Source of the DNA: Hyphomicrobiales bacterium
GTDB taxonomy: Bacteria; Pseudomonadota; Alphaproteobacteria; Rhizobiales; Rhizobiaceae
DNA: 64,000 nt
Assembly: GCA_900468285.1 (NCBI GenBank)
Contig: UBTF01000008.1
Location: forward strand, 186,001 to 250,000
Direction of reading: 5' to 3'
Position 1 is the stretch's first letter, and the number at the start of each line of letters is the position of its first letter. Made by a program: the position numbers and the translations under genes. This document shows positions 10,102 through 18,628 of this stretch, in pieces. A model generated the notes under the pieces. That model did not search any database and was not told the origin of the DNA. It worked only from the letters and a program-made list of their open reading frames with translations.

Positions 10102-11016
10102 TTGGCTGGAAAGAAAAAAAAGGCCTCTGGCAAGAAGCGTAAGCGCGAGGAAGCCACAAGAGAAGTCCGCGACCCATCCTTTGCGCTCGCCCTTGGTGGT
10201 GGTGGCGCACGTGGCATCTGCCACATCAACATTGTCGAGGCTCTCGATGAGCTCGGCATTCGCCCAACGGCAATAGCGGGCTCCTCGATCGGCTCCATCA
10301 TCGGCGCGGGCATGGCCGCTGGCATGAGTGGCCGTGACATAAGGGAATATACGCTTGAGCTGATGGGCAAGAAGGGCAGCGTTGCCAACCGGCTCTGGAG
10401 CCTCGGCCCGGCCTCCATGCGCCACGCAGCTTTTGGATTTCGTCTTGGTCAGTTCAATCTTGAGCTGGTGCTCGATGCGCTTTTGCCATCCGCCCTGCCC
10501 AAGAGGTTTGAAGATCTGGGCATTCCGCTGAAAGTCACAGCGACAGACTACTACGCGCAATCCGAAGTCATCGTCGAAAGTGGCGATCTGCGCCAGGCGC
10601 TGGCGGCATCTTCGGCCATTCCGGCCCTGTTCATGCCCATTCGGATGAATGATCGCATCATGATCGATGGCGGCATCTTCAATCCGGTGCCCTATGACCA
10701 TCTGCTCGATGACGCCGATATCGTCATTGCAGTGGATGTGGTGGGAGGGCCGGAAGGTGACGGGACGACGATGCCCAGCCGCTTTGAGAGCCTGTTTGGT
10801 GCAAGCCAGCTGATGATGCAGTCGGTCATTTCGCTAAAACTGCGAATGCGCCCGCCGCACATCTTTCTGCGGCCCCCGGTCAATCGTTTCAAGGTTTTGG
10901 ATTTCAGGAAAGCGCATGAAGTGCTTGCGGAATCCGAAGTGACGAAAGACGAACTCAAGCGGCAAATCGAAATGCAGGTGGAGCTTTACCATCGCGGCCA
11001 TGGTATCGAGCCGTAA
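10102..11016 (+). CDS. Patatin-like phospholipase (RssA-type)
   Basis: A 304-residue serine lipid hydrolase. A Lys/Arg-rich N-terminus precedes the oxyanion loop LGGGGARG (residues 31-38). The nucleophile elbow GSSIG has Ser at residue 62, and the dyad Asp lies in IDGG at residue 189. No signal peptide or membrane segment is seen, so it is probably cytoplasmic or peripheral at the inner membrane; the basic N-terminus could bind lipid. The start is a TTG at 10102 with AGGAG eleven bases upstream; no in-frame ATG fits. The substrate is not determined by sequence. Confidence 0.88.
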   Translation: MAGKKKKASGKKRKREEATREVRDPSFALALGGGGARGICHINIVEALDELGIRPTAIAGSSIGSIIGAGMAAGMSGRDIREYTLELMGKKGSVANRLWSLGPASMRHAAFGFRLGQFNLELVLDALLPSALPKRFEDLGIPLKVTATDYYAQSEVIVESGDLRQALAASSAIPALFMPIRMNDRIMIDGGIFNPVPYDHLLDDADIVIAVDVVGGPEGDGTTMPSRFESLFGASQLMMQSVISLKLRMRPPHIFLRPPVNRFKVLDFRKAHEVLAESEVTKDELKRQIEMQVELYHRGHGIEP

Positions 11017-11107
11017 GCATTTCGCTCAATTACGGGTGAAATGCGCCTTTGGCCTTGATGCGGCGTGTGCGTCGCAATAAATGAAGGTCAACGAAAGGCT
11101 TCGCCCC

Positions 11108-12454
11108 ATGTCCTCAGCTATTGATTCCTCAAAGCTTCTCGATCGCGCCAGCGAATTGGTCGATCTGGCCCGCCGCGCCGGTGCGGATGAGGCAGATGCC
11201 GTCATCGTTCGCTCCCGCTCGCAATCTGTCGGCGTTCGGCTCGGCAAGGTCGAAAGCACGGAATCGTCCGAAAGCGATGATTTCTCTCTGCGCGTCTTCG
11301 TTGGCAGGCGTGTTGCCAGCGTTTCGGCCAATCCCGGCTTCGACCTCAAGACACTGGCGGAACGCGCGGTCGCCATGGCCAAGGTCTCGCCTGAAGACCC
11401 CTTTGCCTGCCTTGCGGACAAGGATCGATTGGCGACTTCCTATGATGATCTGCAATTGTTCGATCCGACCGAAGTTTCGGCAGATGAACTGCGTGAAGCG
11501 GCTCTTGCCGCAGAAGAGGCTGCGCTCAGCGTCAAGGGTGTCAGCAACTCCTCGGGTGCGGGGGCATCCAGTGGCATGGGCGGTCTCGTGCTTGTAACCT
11601 CGCACGGCTTTTCCGGCAGCTATATGGGAAGCCGTTTCGGCCGCTCCGTCAGCGTTATCGCCGGAGAAGGCACGAAGATGGAGCGCGACTACGAATATGA
11701 CAGCCGCCTCTATTTCAAGGATCTCGACAATCCCGAAGATATCGGCAGACGCGCCGGTGAAAGAGCCGTCAAGCGTATCAATCCCCGTCAGGTGGACACG
11801 GGCAGCAATGTGACCGTCGTCTTCGACCCACGCATCGCGCGTGGTTTCGTTGGCAGCATTGCCGGTGCCATCAACGGTGCTTCCGTTGCCCGCAAGACCA
11901 GCTTCCTGCGTGACAAGATGGGCCAACAGGTTCTCAAACAAGGCCTTTCGATTACCGATGATCCGCAGATCGTGCGTGGCCCGTCATCCCGCCCGTTCGA
12001 TGGTGAGGGTATTCGCGGCGAAAAGCTCGTCATGATCGAGGACGGCGTTCTCAAGCATTGGTTCCTGTCGACATCGACTGCCCGCGAGATTGGCCTTACG
12101 ACCAACGGCCGTGGCGTGCGCGGCGGAACGGCTGTATCACCTGCATCGACCAATCTGGCGCTGGAGCCCGGCGATATCTCGCCACAGGACCTCATTGCTC
12201 AGGTGGGTAGCGGCTTCTACGTTACGGAGTTGATCGGCCATGGCGCCAATCTTCTGACGGGCGAGTATAGCTGCGGCGCAAGCGGTTTCTGGATTGAAAA
12301 TGGCGAGAAGGCCTTCCCGGTTTCGGAAGTGACCATCGCATCCAATTTGAAGGACATGTTCATGCGGGTTACGCCTGCAAACGACATCGACCGCAAATAT
12401 GGTGTGGCTGCGCCGACACTTGCCATTGAAGGCATGACGATCGCCGGGCGCTGA
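11108..12454 (+). CDS. pmbA: TldD/PmbA family metalloprotease-related protein
   Basis: A 448-residue TldE/PmbA-type protein, which in other bacteria forms a heterodimer with TldD and trims modified peptides. The conserved C-terminal segment with HGANLLTGEYSCGASGFW is present. The metal-binding HExxxH of TldD was not seen, which fits the PmbA (TldE) partner. No tldD gene is visible in this window. The ATG at 11108 follows 'gaaagg'; an in-frame ATG nine codons upstream (11081) is an alternative. The next gene, a phosphatase, begins about 105 bases downstream on the same strand. Confidence 0.88.
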   Translation: MSSAIDSSKLLDRASELVDLARRAGADEADAVIVRSRSQSVGVRLGKVESTESSESDDFSLRVFVGRRVASVSANPGFDLKTLAERAVAMAKVSPEDPFACLADKDRLATSYDDLQLFDPTEVSADELREAALAAEEAALSVKGVSNSSGAGASSGMGGLVLVTSHGFSGSYMGSRFGRSVSVIAGEGTKMERDYEYDSRLYFKDLDNPEDIGRRAGERAVKRINPRQVDTGSNVTVVFDPRIARGFVGSIAGAINGASVARKTSFLRDKMGQQVLKQGLSITDDPQIVRGPSSRPFDGEGIRGEKLVMIEDGVLKHWFLSTSTAREIGLTTNGRGVRGGTAVSPASTNLALEPGDISPQDLIAQVGSGFYVTELIGHGANLLTGEYSCGASGFWIENGEKAFPVSEVTIASNLKDMFMRVTPANDIDRKYGVAAPTLAIEGMTIAGR

Positions 12455-12559
12455 TACGACCGGCCGGCGGTTGCCTTTGAACACAGGCCATGCGCATGGT
12501 CTGATGGTGGCCGCATGTGCTCATGCTTATGCGCCGCCTCCCAACGGAAGATGACAGAT

Positions 12560-13354
12560 ATGAATGTTGCCGATTGGCACTCCGATCTCGAACTCATTGT
12601 GGATGCTGCCCGTCAGGCTGGAAAAGTCGCGCTGGGTTACTTCCGCAAGGACCCGGAAGTCTGGTGGAAGAGTGGCCACTCGCCGGTGAGTGCCGCAGAC
12701 TACGCTGCCAATGAATTGCTGGAACGGTTGCTGCGCACGGCGCGCCCGGATTATGGCTGGCTTTCCGAAGAGACCGATGACGATAGTGACCGGCTGACGC
12801 GGGACACGGTGTTCGTGGTGGACCCGATCGACGGCACCCGCGCCTTCATTGCCGGCAAGGACACGTGGTGTGTCAGTGTGGCGGTGGTCCATCACGGCAA
12901 GCCCGTCGCCGCAGCGCTTGTTGCACCGGCCTATGACGAAGAATTTACCGCGCTTCCAACGGGGTCAGCCATGAAGAACGGCAAGCCTCTGGCCGTTTCG
13001 TCCAGCGGTGCCGACAAGATCAGGCTGGCAGCTTCCGAAGACGTCATCGCCAAGCTTCCACGAAGCCTGAAGGCGCGGGTTGATCGGATCGCACATGTGC
13101 CATCGCTTGCTTACAGGCTTGCCATGGTCGCAGATGGCCGGATTGACGGGACGTTGGTCAAACCGCATTCGCACGATTGGGATCTCGCGGCGGCGGATCT
13201 CATTCTTGAGCGTGCCGGAGGAATGTTGGTCGGGCTGAATGGCAATCGTCTGGTATACAATCGACGGCAGGTCTCCCACCCGGAATTATGCGCGGCGGGC
13301 AACCTGTTGCTTCCACATTTGCTGGAGCCGTTGAACTTGTCTGACAGAGGTTGA
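12560..13354 (+). CDS. Inositol monophosphatase family protein, probably 3'(2'),5'-bisphosphate nucleotidase (CysQ-like)
   Basis: A magnesium-dependent phosphatase of 264 residues. The metal ligands are visible: Glu 70/71 in the LSEET segment, Asp 88 and Asp 91 in DPIDGTRAF, and the late Asp in HDWDLAAADLIL. The N-terminal KSGHSPVSAAD resembles the CysQ-type SPVTxAD motif, so hydrolysis of PAP or PAPS is more likely than inositol phosphate, but both are possible. I chose the ATG at 12560 because 'ggaag' lies nine bases before it. An ATG three codons upstream sits right against that site. Confidence 0.85.
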   Translation: MNVADWHSDLELIVDAARQAGKVALGYFRKDPEVWWKSGHSPVSAADYAANELLERLLRTARPDYGWLSEETDDDSDRLTRDTVFVVDPIDGTRAFIAGKDTWCVSVAVVHHGKPVAAALVAPAYDEEFTALPTGSAMKNGKPLAVSSSGADKIRLAASEDVIAKLPRSLKARVDRIAHVPSLAYRLAMVADGRIDGTLVKPHSHDWDLAAADLILERAGGMLVGLNGNRLVYNRRQVSHPELCAAGNLLLPHLLEPLNLSDRG

Positions 13355-13420
13355 TTTTCACAGCAAAATCCCGCAGATGAAGGCTTCTCGGGCCAACAGA
13401 CAATTAGAAAGAAGTGAAAT

Positions 13421-13657
13421 ATGACTGTAGCGGGCAACCAGAAACAGCTTCTGCACCTCGTATTCGGCGGCGAGCTTGAAAATCTCCAGGACGTGCAGTT
13501 TCGCGATTTGAAAGCGCTGGATATCGTCGGTATCTTCCCGGACTACGCAACCGCATTGACGGCATGGAAGTCAAAAGCCCAGCAGACTGTGGATAACGCT
13601 CACATGCGCTACTTTATAGTGCATATGCACCGTCTTCTTGAGCCAGATAGCAAATAA
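13421..13657 (+). CDS. DUF4170 small protein
   Basis: A 78-residue soluble protein of unknown function, with the conserved core HLVFGGELENL, followed by DIVGIFPDYATALTAWK and ending in a HxHRLLEP-type C-terminus. These features fit DUF4170, a family typically found just before waaA in Rhizobiales (recalled). A good ribosome site (aagaagtg) precedes the ATG. Its position between a nucleotidase and the Kdo transferase suggests co-expression with envelope genes, but no activity is known to me. Confidence 0.85.
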   Translation: MTVAGNQKQLLHLVFGGELENLQDVQFRDLKALDIVGIFPDYATALTAWKSKAQQTVDNAHMRYFIVHMHRLLEPDSK

Positions 13658-13967
13658 TCGCTGCTTTCCTACTTCGTTTGTACTATACCCAGTGGGGCAA
13701 AAAGTTGTGCGGCTTCCGTAAGGTTACGCACAACATCTGGGTGCCACTCGGCTTTTCGAGAGCTCTCTTCCGTTCTGAAACAAAAAAGACGCATTTTTGT
13801 ATGAAGTAGGCTCAGACATCGACCTAAGATCGTCACACGATTATTAGAAGATGCGATGTCTTAACAAGAACATAGAGCGATGCGGATGTGGCGTTTCGAC
13901 GTGACGCGGTGCTCTTGTAGGGATCACAGGGGAAAGCATTGCGCGAAATGATCGAAGGCAGGGTGTC
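13658..13967. other. 310-base gap between DUF4170 and waaA with nested inverted repeats
   Basis: No convincing gene. Several inverted repeats are present: GTTGTGCG (13704-13711) pairs with CGCACAAC (13727-13734) and encloses a smaller CTT-CCGT-AAG hairpin. CCTACTTC (13668-13675) pairs over long range with GAAGTAGG (13803-13810). A GAGAGCTCTC palindrome is at 13758-13767, and CAAAAA...TTTTTG pairs near 13780-13800. The waaA ribosome site (ggcaggg) is just before 13968. A structured leader or small RNA is possible but unproven. Confidence 0.45.
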
Positions 13968-15284
13968 ATGAACAGCCGAATCGCGCGTTTCGCCCTTTCG
14001 GGTTACAGAATTGCTGGTGTCGCGGCCTATCCCTTCGCGCGGCCCTATCTCATGTATCGCTCTGCCAAAGGCAAGGAAGACAAGCATCGCCGCCTTGAAC
14101 GCTTTGGCTATTCCAGCGCCGAGCGCCCGCGCGGTCCGCTCGTCTGGTTTCATGCCGCAAGCGTCGGCGAAACGCTCGCGCTCGTCCCCCTCATCCGTGA
14201 AATCCGCAAGCGGGACATACACGTTCTTCTGACCACGGGCACGGTTACATCGGCAGAACTCAGCCGCACGCGCCTTGGCGGAGACGTCATCCATCAATAT
14301 GTGCCGCTCGATATCAAGATTTGCCTGAACCGTTTTCTGAACTACTGGACACCGGATGCGGCGATCACGGCTGAGTCCGAGATTTGGCCGATCACGATGA
14401 TGGAGCTTGAGCGGCGGCATATCCCGCAAATCCGCGTCAATGCCCGGCTCTCGGATCGCTCCTTTGATCGCTGGCACCGCCGTTCAGACGTCGCAGAGGC
14501 GCTTTTCAGCAAGTTGGCGCTGGTTGTGGCGCAGTCCGACGTGGACGCAGAACGATTTCGCGACCTGGGCTCCTGGCCGGTTGTCGTGTCAGGAAACCTG
14601 AAGGGCGATACCGATCCGCCGCCTTGCGACATGGCATTGCTTGAAAACTATCGCCGCCAGATTGGCGGGCGCAAGACCTGGGCCGCTATCTCCACCTTCG
14701 AAGGGGAGGAAAAGGCGGCGGGCACGGTTCACGCTGCAATCAAGTCCCGAAACGGTCAACTCACCATCATCGTGCCCCGGCATCCTGAGCGGTGCGATGA
14801 GATCGAGGCGATGTTGAAGGGCATGGATCTGGTTGTTGCCCGCAGAAGCCGCAACGACGTCATCACGCCGCAGACGGATATTTTTCTTGGTGACACGATC
14901 GGCGAAATGGGTCTTTACCTGCGGCTGACCGAACTTGCCTTCGTGGGCCGCTCGCTGATGGCGGAGGGTGGTCAGAACCCGCTGGAGCCTGCAATGCTGG
15001 GCTGCGCCGTTCTTTCCGGTGCGCATGTCCAGAATTTCCGCGAAGCTTACCAGAAGCTTCTGCGTTCCGGTGGCGGTCGCATCATCCGGGATGTCGAAAT
15101 GCTGGCAAAGGCCGTGCATTATCTGCTGGTCAACGATAACGAACGTTACAAGATGATCGATGCCGGCGGCAGGGTCATACAGGACATGCGCGGTGCGTTG
15201 TCCTCAACCGTCAAGGCGCTTGAGCCTTACATCAATCCGTTGACGGTAACCGCCAAGCTTCAGCCGCGCAGTGCTGTTGGTTGA
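13968..15284 (+). CDS. waaA: 3-deoxy-D-manno-octulosonic acid (Kdo) transferase
   Basis: Adds Kdo from CMP-Kdo to the lipid A precursor on the cytoplasmic face of the inner membrane (GT30). The 438-residue protein has a short hydrophobic N-terminal anchor (about residues 8-27). The N-terminal glycosyltransferase fold contains LVWFHAASVGETLALVPL and ESEIWP. The C-terminal nucleotide-sugar domain contains the GEMGLYLRLTELAFVGRS and GGQNPLEP landmarks. It is followed by a HAD gene whose ATG is two bases after the stop, then lpxK, making a lipid A/Kdo cluster. Confidence 0.95.
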   Translation: MNSRIARFALSGYRIAGVAAYPFARPYLMYRSAKGKEDKHRRLERFGYSSAERPRGPLVWFHAASVGETLALVPLIREIRKRDIHVLLTTGTVTSAELSRTRLGGDVIHQYVPLDIKICLNRFLNYWTPDAAITAESEIWPITMMELERRHIPQIRVNARLSDRSFDRWHRRSDVAEALFSKLALVVAQSDVDAERFRDLGSWPVVVSGNLKGDTDPPPCDMALLENYRRQIGGRKTWAAISTFEGEEKAAGTVHAAIKSRNGQLTIIVPRHPERCDEIEAMLKGMDLVVARRSRNDVITPQTDIFLGDTIGEMGLYLRLTELAFVGRSLMAEGGQNPLEPAMLGCAVLSGAHVQNFREAYQKLLRSGGGRIIRDVEMLAKAVHYLLVNDNERYKMIDAGGRVIQDMRGALSSTVKALEPYINPLTVTAKLQPRSAVG

Positions 15285-15286
15285 CG

Positions 15287-16027
15287 ATGGACGCGGCCGG
15301 ATTGGTTAAATCGCCGGATGATATTGCGGCAATCCTGTTCGACAAGGACGGAACGCTCATCGGATATGATGCGAGCTGGGGTCCTGTTAACCGTGAGCTT
15401 GCGGCAATTGCCGCCCGTGGCGACGCTGCACTGGCCGACCGCCTGCTTCTGGCCTGTGGAATGGACCCCGTGACCGGCCATGTCATAGCCGACAGTCTGC
15501 TGGCCGCTGGCAATACGGCCCAGATTGCCGCTGGTCTGGTTGCTGCCGGTTCGCCCTGTGACCTGGGTGAACTGACGCAACGCCTCGACCGGCTGTTTAC
15601 CGATGCGGCTTCCAAATCGGTGCCAGTCACGGATCTGCAGGGGCTTTTTGCCCGCCTGAAGCAGAGAGGCTACAGGCTCGGCATCGCTTCCAGCGACAAT
15701 GAGGCTTCTATACGCGAAACCGCGCGACGCTTCGGCATCGGACAGTTTGTCGATTTCATCGCCGGTTACGATAGCGGCCACGGCACGAAGCCGCAGCCGG
15801 GGATGGTTTACGGATTTTGCGAGGCAATCGGTCTTACCCCGGATCGCATCGCCGTTGTCGGAGACAACAACCACGATCTGCACATGGCGCGCAATGCCAA
15901 GGCGGGTCTGGGCATCGCGGTGCTTACCGGCACGGGCACAAGGCAAAGTCTTGCAGCAGACTGTGACTATTGTTTTGACGATATAACAGGTCTCGAAAGT
16001 CTTCTTCCGCCCCGCGCTGCGCTCTAG
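15287..16027 (+). CDS. HAD family hydrolase (phosphoglycolate phosphatase-like)
   Basis: A 246-residue HAD phosphatase with complete motifs: [14 protein letters not shown] (nucleophile and general acid Asp), a Ser in LGIASSDN, the Lys in GTKPQPG, and [15 protein letters not shown] with the metal-binding Asp. A helical cap lies between motifs I and II. The frame begins with a TTG overlapping the waaA stop, but the ATG at 15287 two bases after it is the simpler start. Tight coupling between waaA and lpxK is suggestive of an envelope role. It is not KdsC by sequence length and cap; the substrate is unknown. Confidence 0.85.
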   Translation: MDAAGLVKSPDDIAAILFDKDGTLIGYDASWGPVNRELAAIAARGDAALADRLLLACGMDPVTGHVIADSLLAAGNTAQIAAGLVAAGSPCDLGELTQRLDRLFTDAASKSVPVTDLQGLFARLKQRGYRLGIASSDNEASIRETARRFGIGQFVDFIAGYDSGHGTKPQPGMVYGFCEAIGLTPDRIAVVGDNNHDLHMARNAKAGLGIAVLTGTGTRQSLAADCDYCFDDITGLESLLPPRAAL

Positions 16028-16112
16028 ACTATTTCCCCTCTTTGCAAAATCCTTACCTTTCTGGCAGATAGCTTCTGCTAACAAACAGGGAATAGCGGGA
16101 GTTTGTGGACGG

Positions 16113-17144
16113 ATGGTTTCGGAAGCACCGCCATTCTGGTGGGAAAAATCCGGCTGGCAGGCCTGGGCACTGGCTCCTTTTTCCTTCGTGTATGGCAAGG
16201 TCGCCGGACGGACGATGAAAAGGGCAAAACGGGCATCCGTGCCCGTACCGGTCATCTGTATCGGCAATTTCACAGTCGGCGGTGCGGGCAAGACCCCGAC
16301 CGCCATTGCAATTGCGCGCGCAGCCATCGCAATGGGGCTGACGCCGGGTTTCCTCAGCCGTGGCTATGGCGGCACACTGGACGTGACGACACGGGTCGAT
16401 GTCGGGCATCACCGGTCTGTCGATGTTGGCGATGAGCCCCTTTTGCTCGCTCGTGAGGCGATAACGGTCATTTCCCGCAGGCGTGTCGAAGGCGCAAAAC
16501 GTCTGGTCGAAGAGGGTGTTGACCTCATCATCATGGATGATGGCTTTCAAAGCGCGCGGCTGACACTGGACTATGCCTTGGTCGTCATCGATACCCGCAG
16601 AGGCATCGGTAATGGGCATCTCGTGCCTGGGGGACCCGTTCGTGCACCGCTGGACGAGCAGATGCGCCAACTGTCTGCAATTCTCAAGGTCGGCGATGGA
16701 CCTGCGGCGGATGCGATCATTCGAACAGCAGCACGGGCGGGCAAACAGATTTACGTCTCATCCATACGTCCCCGGCCACAGGCGGATCTCAAGGCCAAAC
16801 CTGTCCTCGCCTATGCGGGCATTGCTGATCCCGAGAAGTTCTATCGTACCGTCTCGTCTTTGGGCGCCGATATCGTGGTCCGTCGCTCATTCCCGGATCA
16901 TCACCAGTTCAGCGATGAGGAGATTGCCGATCTGATGGACGAGGCTGCCAAGGCCAACCTCTTGCCGGTCACAACAGCCAAGGACGCGATGCGGCTTGAG
17001 GGGCGTCATGGTCCGGCATCGGCTCTGCACCGCGCCAGCCGTGTCATCGAGATCGATATGGTGTTCGATGACCCGAATGCGGCTGCGGCAATCATAGAAA
17101 CCGCCATGGAAAATTGCAGGCGCAGAAGGCTTCAGCAACCTTAA
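16113..17144 (+). CDS. lpxK: Tetraacyldisaccharide 4'-kinase
   Basis: Phosphorylates the 4' position of the lipid A disaccharide to give lipid IVA at the inner membrane. The 343-residue protein has a hydrophobic, amphipathic N-terminal region (residues 1-30). A P-loop [15 protein letters not shown] follows at about residues 51-65. The DDGFQSARL and SRGYGG segments are diagnostic of LpxK. Length is normal. It lies 85 bases downstream of the HAD gene on the same strand and completes the waaA-HAD-lpxK group. Confidence 0.95.
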   Translation: MVSEAPPFWWEKSGWQAWALAPFSFVYGKVAGRTMKRAKRASVPVPVICIGNFTVGGAGKTPTAIAIARAAIAMGLTPGFLSRGYGGTLDVTTRVDVGHHRSVDVGDEPLLLAREAITVISRRRVEGAKRLVEEGVDLIIMDDGFQSARLTLDYALVVIDTRRGIGNGHLVPGGPVRAPLDEQMRQLSAILKVGDGPAADAIIRTAARAGKQIYVSSIRPRPQADLKAKPVLAYAGIADPEKFYRTVSSLGADIVVRRSFPDHHQFSDEEIADLMDEAAKANLLPVTTAKDAMRLEGRHGPASALHRASRVIEIDMVFDDPNAAAAIIETAMENCRRRRLQQP

Positions 17145-17254
17145 TAGGGCCCATGGTCCGAATATGGCAGCGGCGAAGGAACAATACGACCTCAGCGCGC
17201 TTTTCCTGAAGAGTTGAGCACTTGGAGTGCTCTCCGTTGCTTCAGGAGGAACAC

Positions 17255-17599
17255 ATGCCGCAGGGTACCGAAAAGAAAGTTTTCACCCCACGCGAGAGTC
17301 GCCAAGGTTTTCGGGGAAGTCCCGTTCTGATCATTCTCGTTATCAGCCTACTATTGGCAGGCGCCGTCTGGATTGTTGCCGAGACCTGGGGGGAGAGCAC
17401 CGCGCCAGCGACGACAGAAACACAGTCCGCGCCTGGCCCCTCGACACCAAATGCACCGGCAGACCCCGGCCCAAGCGGCACAGGTGCTTTCGACAACAAC
17501 GCCCCGTCTGGCACACAGCCAGCAACAGGCGGGACCGACAGCAATCCAAATCCAGGCCAGGCCTCGCAGCCAGCTCAACCCGCGCAGCCGGCGCAATAA
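17255..17599 (+). CDS. Small membrane protein with Pro/Gln/Thr-rich tail, unknown function
   Basis: A 114-residue protein. A basic cytoplasmic N-terminus (about 22 residues) precedes one membrane segment (PVLIILVISLLLAGAVWIV). About 68 residues follow that are rich in Pro, Ala, Thr, Gly and Ser and end in repeated PAQ triplets, probably a disordered periplasmic tail. A strong AGGAGG ribosome site supports the ATG at 17255. It is followed by a bidirectional terminator and faces the DUF892 gene. I do not recognise the family. Confidence 0.75.
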   Translation: MPQGTEKKVFTPRESRQGFRGSPVLIILVISLLLAGAVWIVAETWGESTAPATTETQSAPGPSTPNAPADPGPSGTGAFDNNAPSGTQPATGGTDSNPNPGQASQPAQPAQPAQ

Positions 17600-17606
17600 C
17601 AACAGC

Positions 17607-17634
17607 AAAAAACCGGGCATTGCCCGGTTTTTTT
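17607..17634. terminator. Bidirectional intrinsic terminator
   Basis: The stem AAACCGGGC / GCCCGGTTT-type is flanked by an A-tract on the left and a T-tract on the right. It lies between the convergent genes ending at 17599 (+) and 17685 (-), so it can stop transcription from both sides. Confidence 0.9.
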
Positions 17635-17684
17635 ATGTCCGTAATGCAGAACCGGGTGGATCGCCCGATTCTGCTATAGTGCTG

Positions 17685-18182
17685 TCACGCAGCTTTCTGA
17701 GCAGCAGCGTTGACCGATGTCGTCGCAAGTTTGCTGAGCGACTCGTCTGTCGTGGATTCTTCGGTCAGCGTGGCGTCCAGCAACGGAACAGCCTTCGAAT
17801 AGCCGAGCTTTTCCGCCCAGGCCTTCAGCGTGCCGTAACGGGTAATTTCGTAATGCTCGACAGCCTGCGCGGACGAGATGAGGCCAGCGTCGAGTGCAGC
17901 GGTGCCCTTGTAGTCTTCCATGATTTCTTCGCCTTCAGCGATGATACCCTGGATTGCTTCACAGGTTTTGCCCTGTGCGCGCTTGCCGATGATTTCAAAG
18001 ACTTCCTGCAGGCGTTCGATCTGGCCCTGCGTTTCTTCCTTGTGCTTCTCGAAAGCAGCTTTCAGCTTTGGGTCGGTTGCTGCGCGTGCCATTTTCGGCA
18101 AAGCTTTCAGCACCTGACGTTCGGCGTAATAGATGTCCTTCAGCGTATCGTAAAAAAGATCGTCGAGTGTCTTCTCGGCCAT
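17685..18182 (-). CDS. DUF892 ferritin-like protein (YciE/YciF family)
   Basis: A 165-residue all-helical protein of the YciE/YciF type, opening with MAEKTLDDLFYDTLKDIYYAERQ. The metal-ligand pattern typical of these ferritin-like four-helix proteins can be seen: Glu in IYYAERQ, Glu and His in FEKHKEET, Glu in IIAEGEEI, and the late AVEHYEI. In other bacteria the family belongs to the general stress response; biochemical function is unclear. AGGAG precedes the ATG at 18182. A GGAAC / GGTT pair upstream resembles a general-stress (EcfG) promoter. Confidence 0.9.
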   Translation of the reverse strand: MAEKTLDDLFYDTLKDIYYAERQVLKALPKMARAATDPKLKAAFEKHKEETQGQIERLQEVFEIIGKRAQGKTCEAIQGIIAEGEEIMEDYKGTAALDAGLISSAQAVEHYEITRYGTLKAWAEKLGYSKAVPLLDATLTEESTTDESLSKLATTSVNAAAQKAA

Positions 18183-18229
18183 TGTCAGCTCCTGTTGAAA
18201 ATTGTGCCGTTGCATTGCAACGCTGATCT

Positions 18230-18254
18230 AACCAGCCCCGTCCGCGATAGTTCC
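18230..18254 (-). promoter_or_regulatory. Candidate EcfG-type stress promoter of the DUF892 gene
   Basis: On the minus strand GGAAC (18250-18254) is followed after 16 bases by GGTT (18230-18233). The alphaproteobacterial general-stress sigma factor prefers GGAAC-N16/17-CGTT, so there is one mismatch in the -10. The position, about 48 bases before the start codon, is suitable. Confidence 0.45.
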
Positions 18255-18315
18255 TGACGGGTTGCGCACAATGTTCAATTTACTTGAGCAGATCGTAATG
18301 TAAGGCCGATGCCGT

Positions 18316-18552
18316 TCAGGCACTTCTCTTCTGGTTTGGAAGCGCACCGGCCCGCTTCTCCGCCTCGAGAGAGGCTGCTGCGTCGGCATAGGGCTCCTGC
18401 CTGATAACGCTCCAGTAACGCAGCTCATCCAGCGGAATGAATTTGCCCGTCATGGCGCAGACGACGTGTGAACCGTTTTGAACAATGCGCATATCCCCAT
18501 CGAGATATTCGATCTTCGCCTCACGGCTGCCGCCGCCTTCAAATCTGTTCAT
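18316..18552 (-). CDS. DUF2093 small protein
   Basis: A 78-residue protein opening MNRFEGGG and containing AKIEYLDGDMRIVQNGSHVVCAMTGK in sections that match DUF2093. One Cys is followed by ITLDELRYWSV-type residues (here IPLDELRYWSV), and the C-terminus is variable and charged. No membrane segment or catalytic motif is seen. It lies 76 bases downstream of mutL on the same strand, a common pairing in Rhizobiales from memory. Function is unknown. Confidence 0.85.
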   Translation of the reverse strand: MNRFEGGGSREAKIEYLDGDMRIVQNGSHVVCAMTGKFIPLDELRYWSVIRQEPYADAAASLEAEKRAGALPNQKRSA

Positions 18553-18628
18553 CTGTCCTGTCTCCTGAAGATCTCTGTTTTCTAGCTTTTTCCTTGCGAA
18601 AATGCCAGCGGTGGCGCGTGGGATTGGC

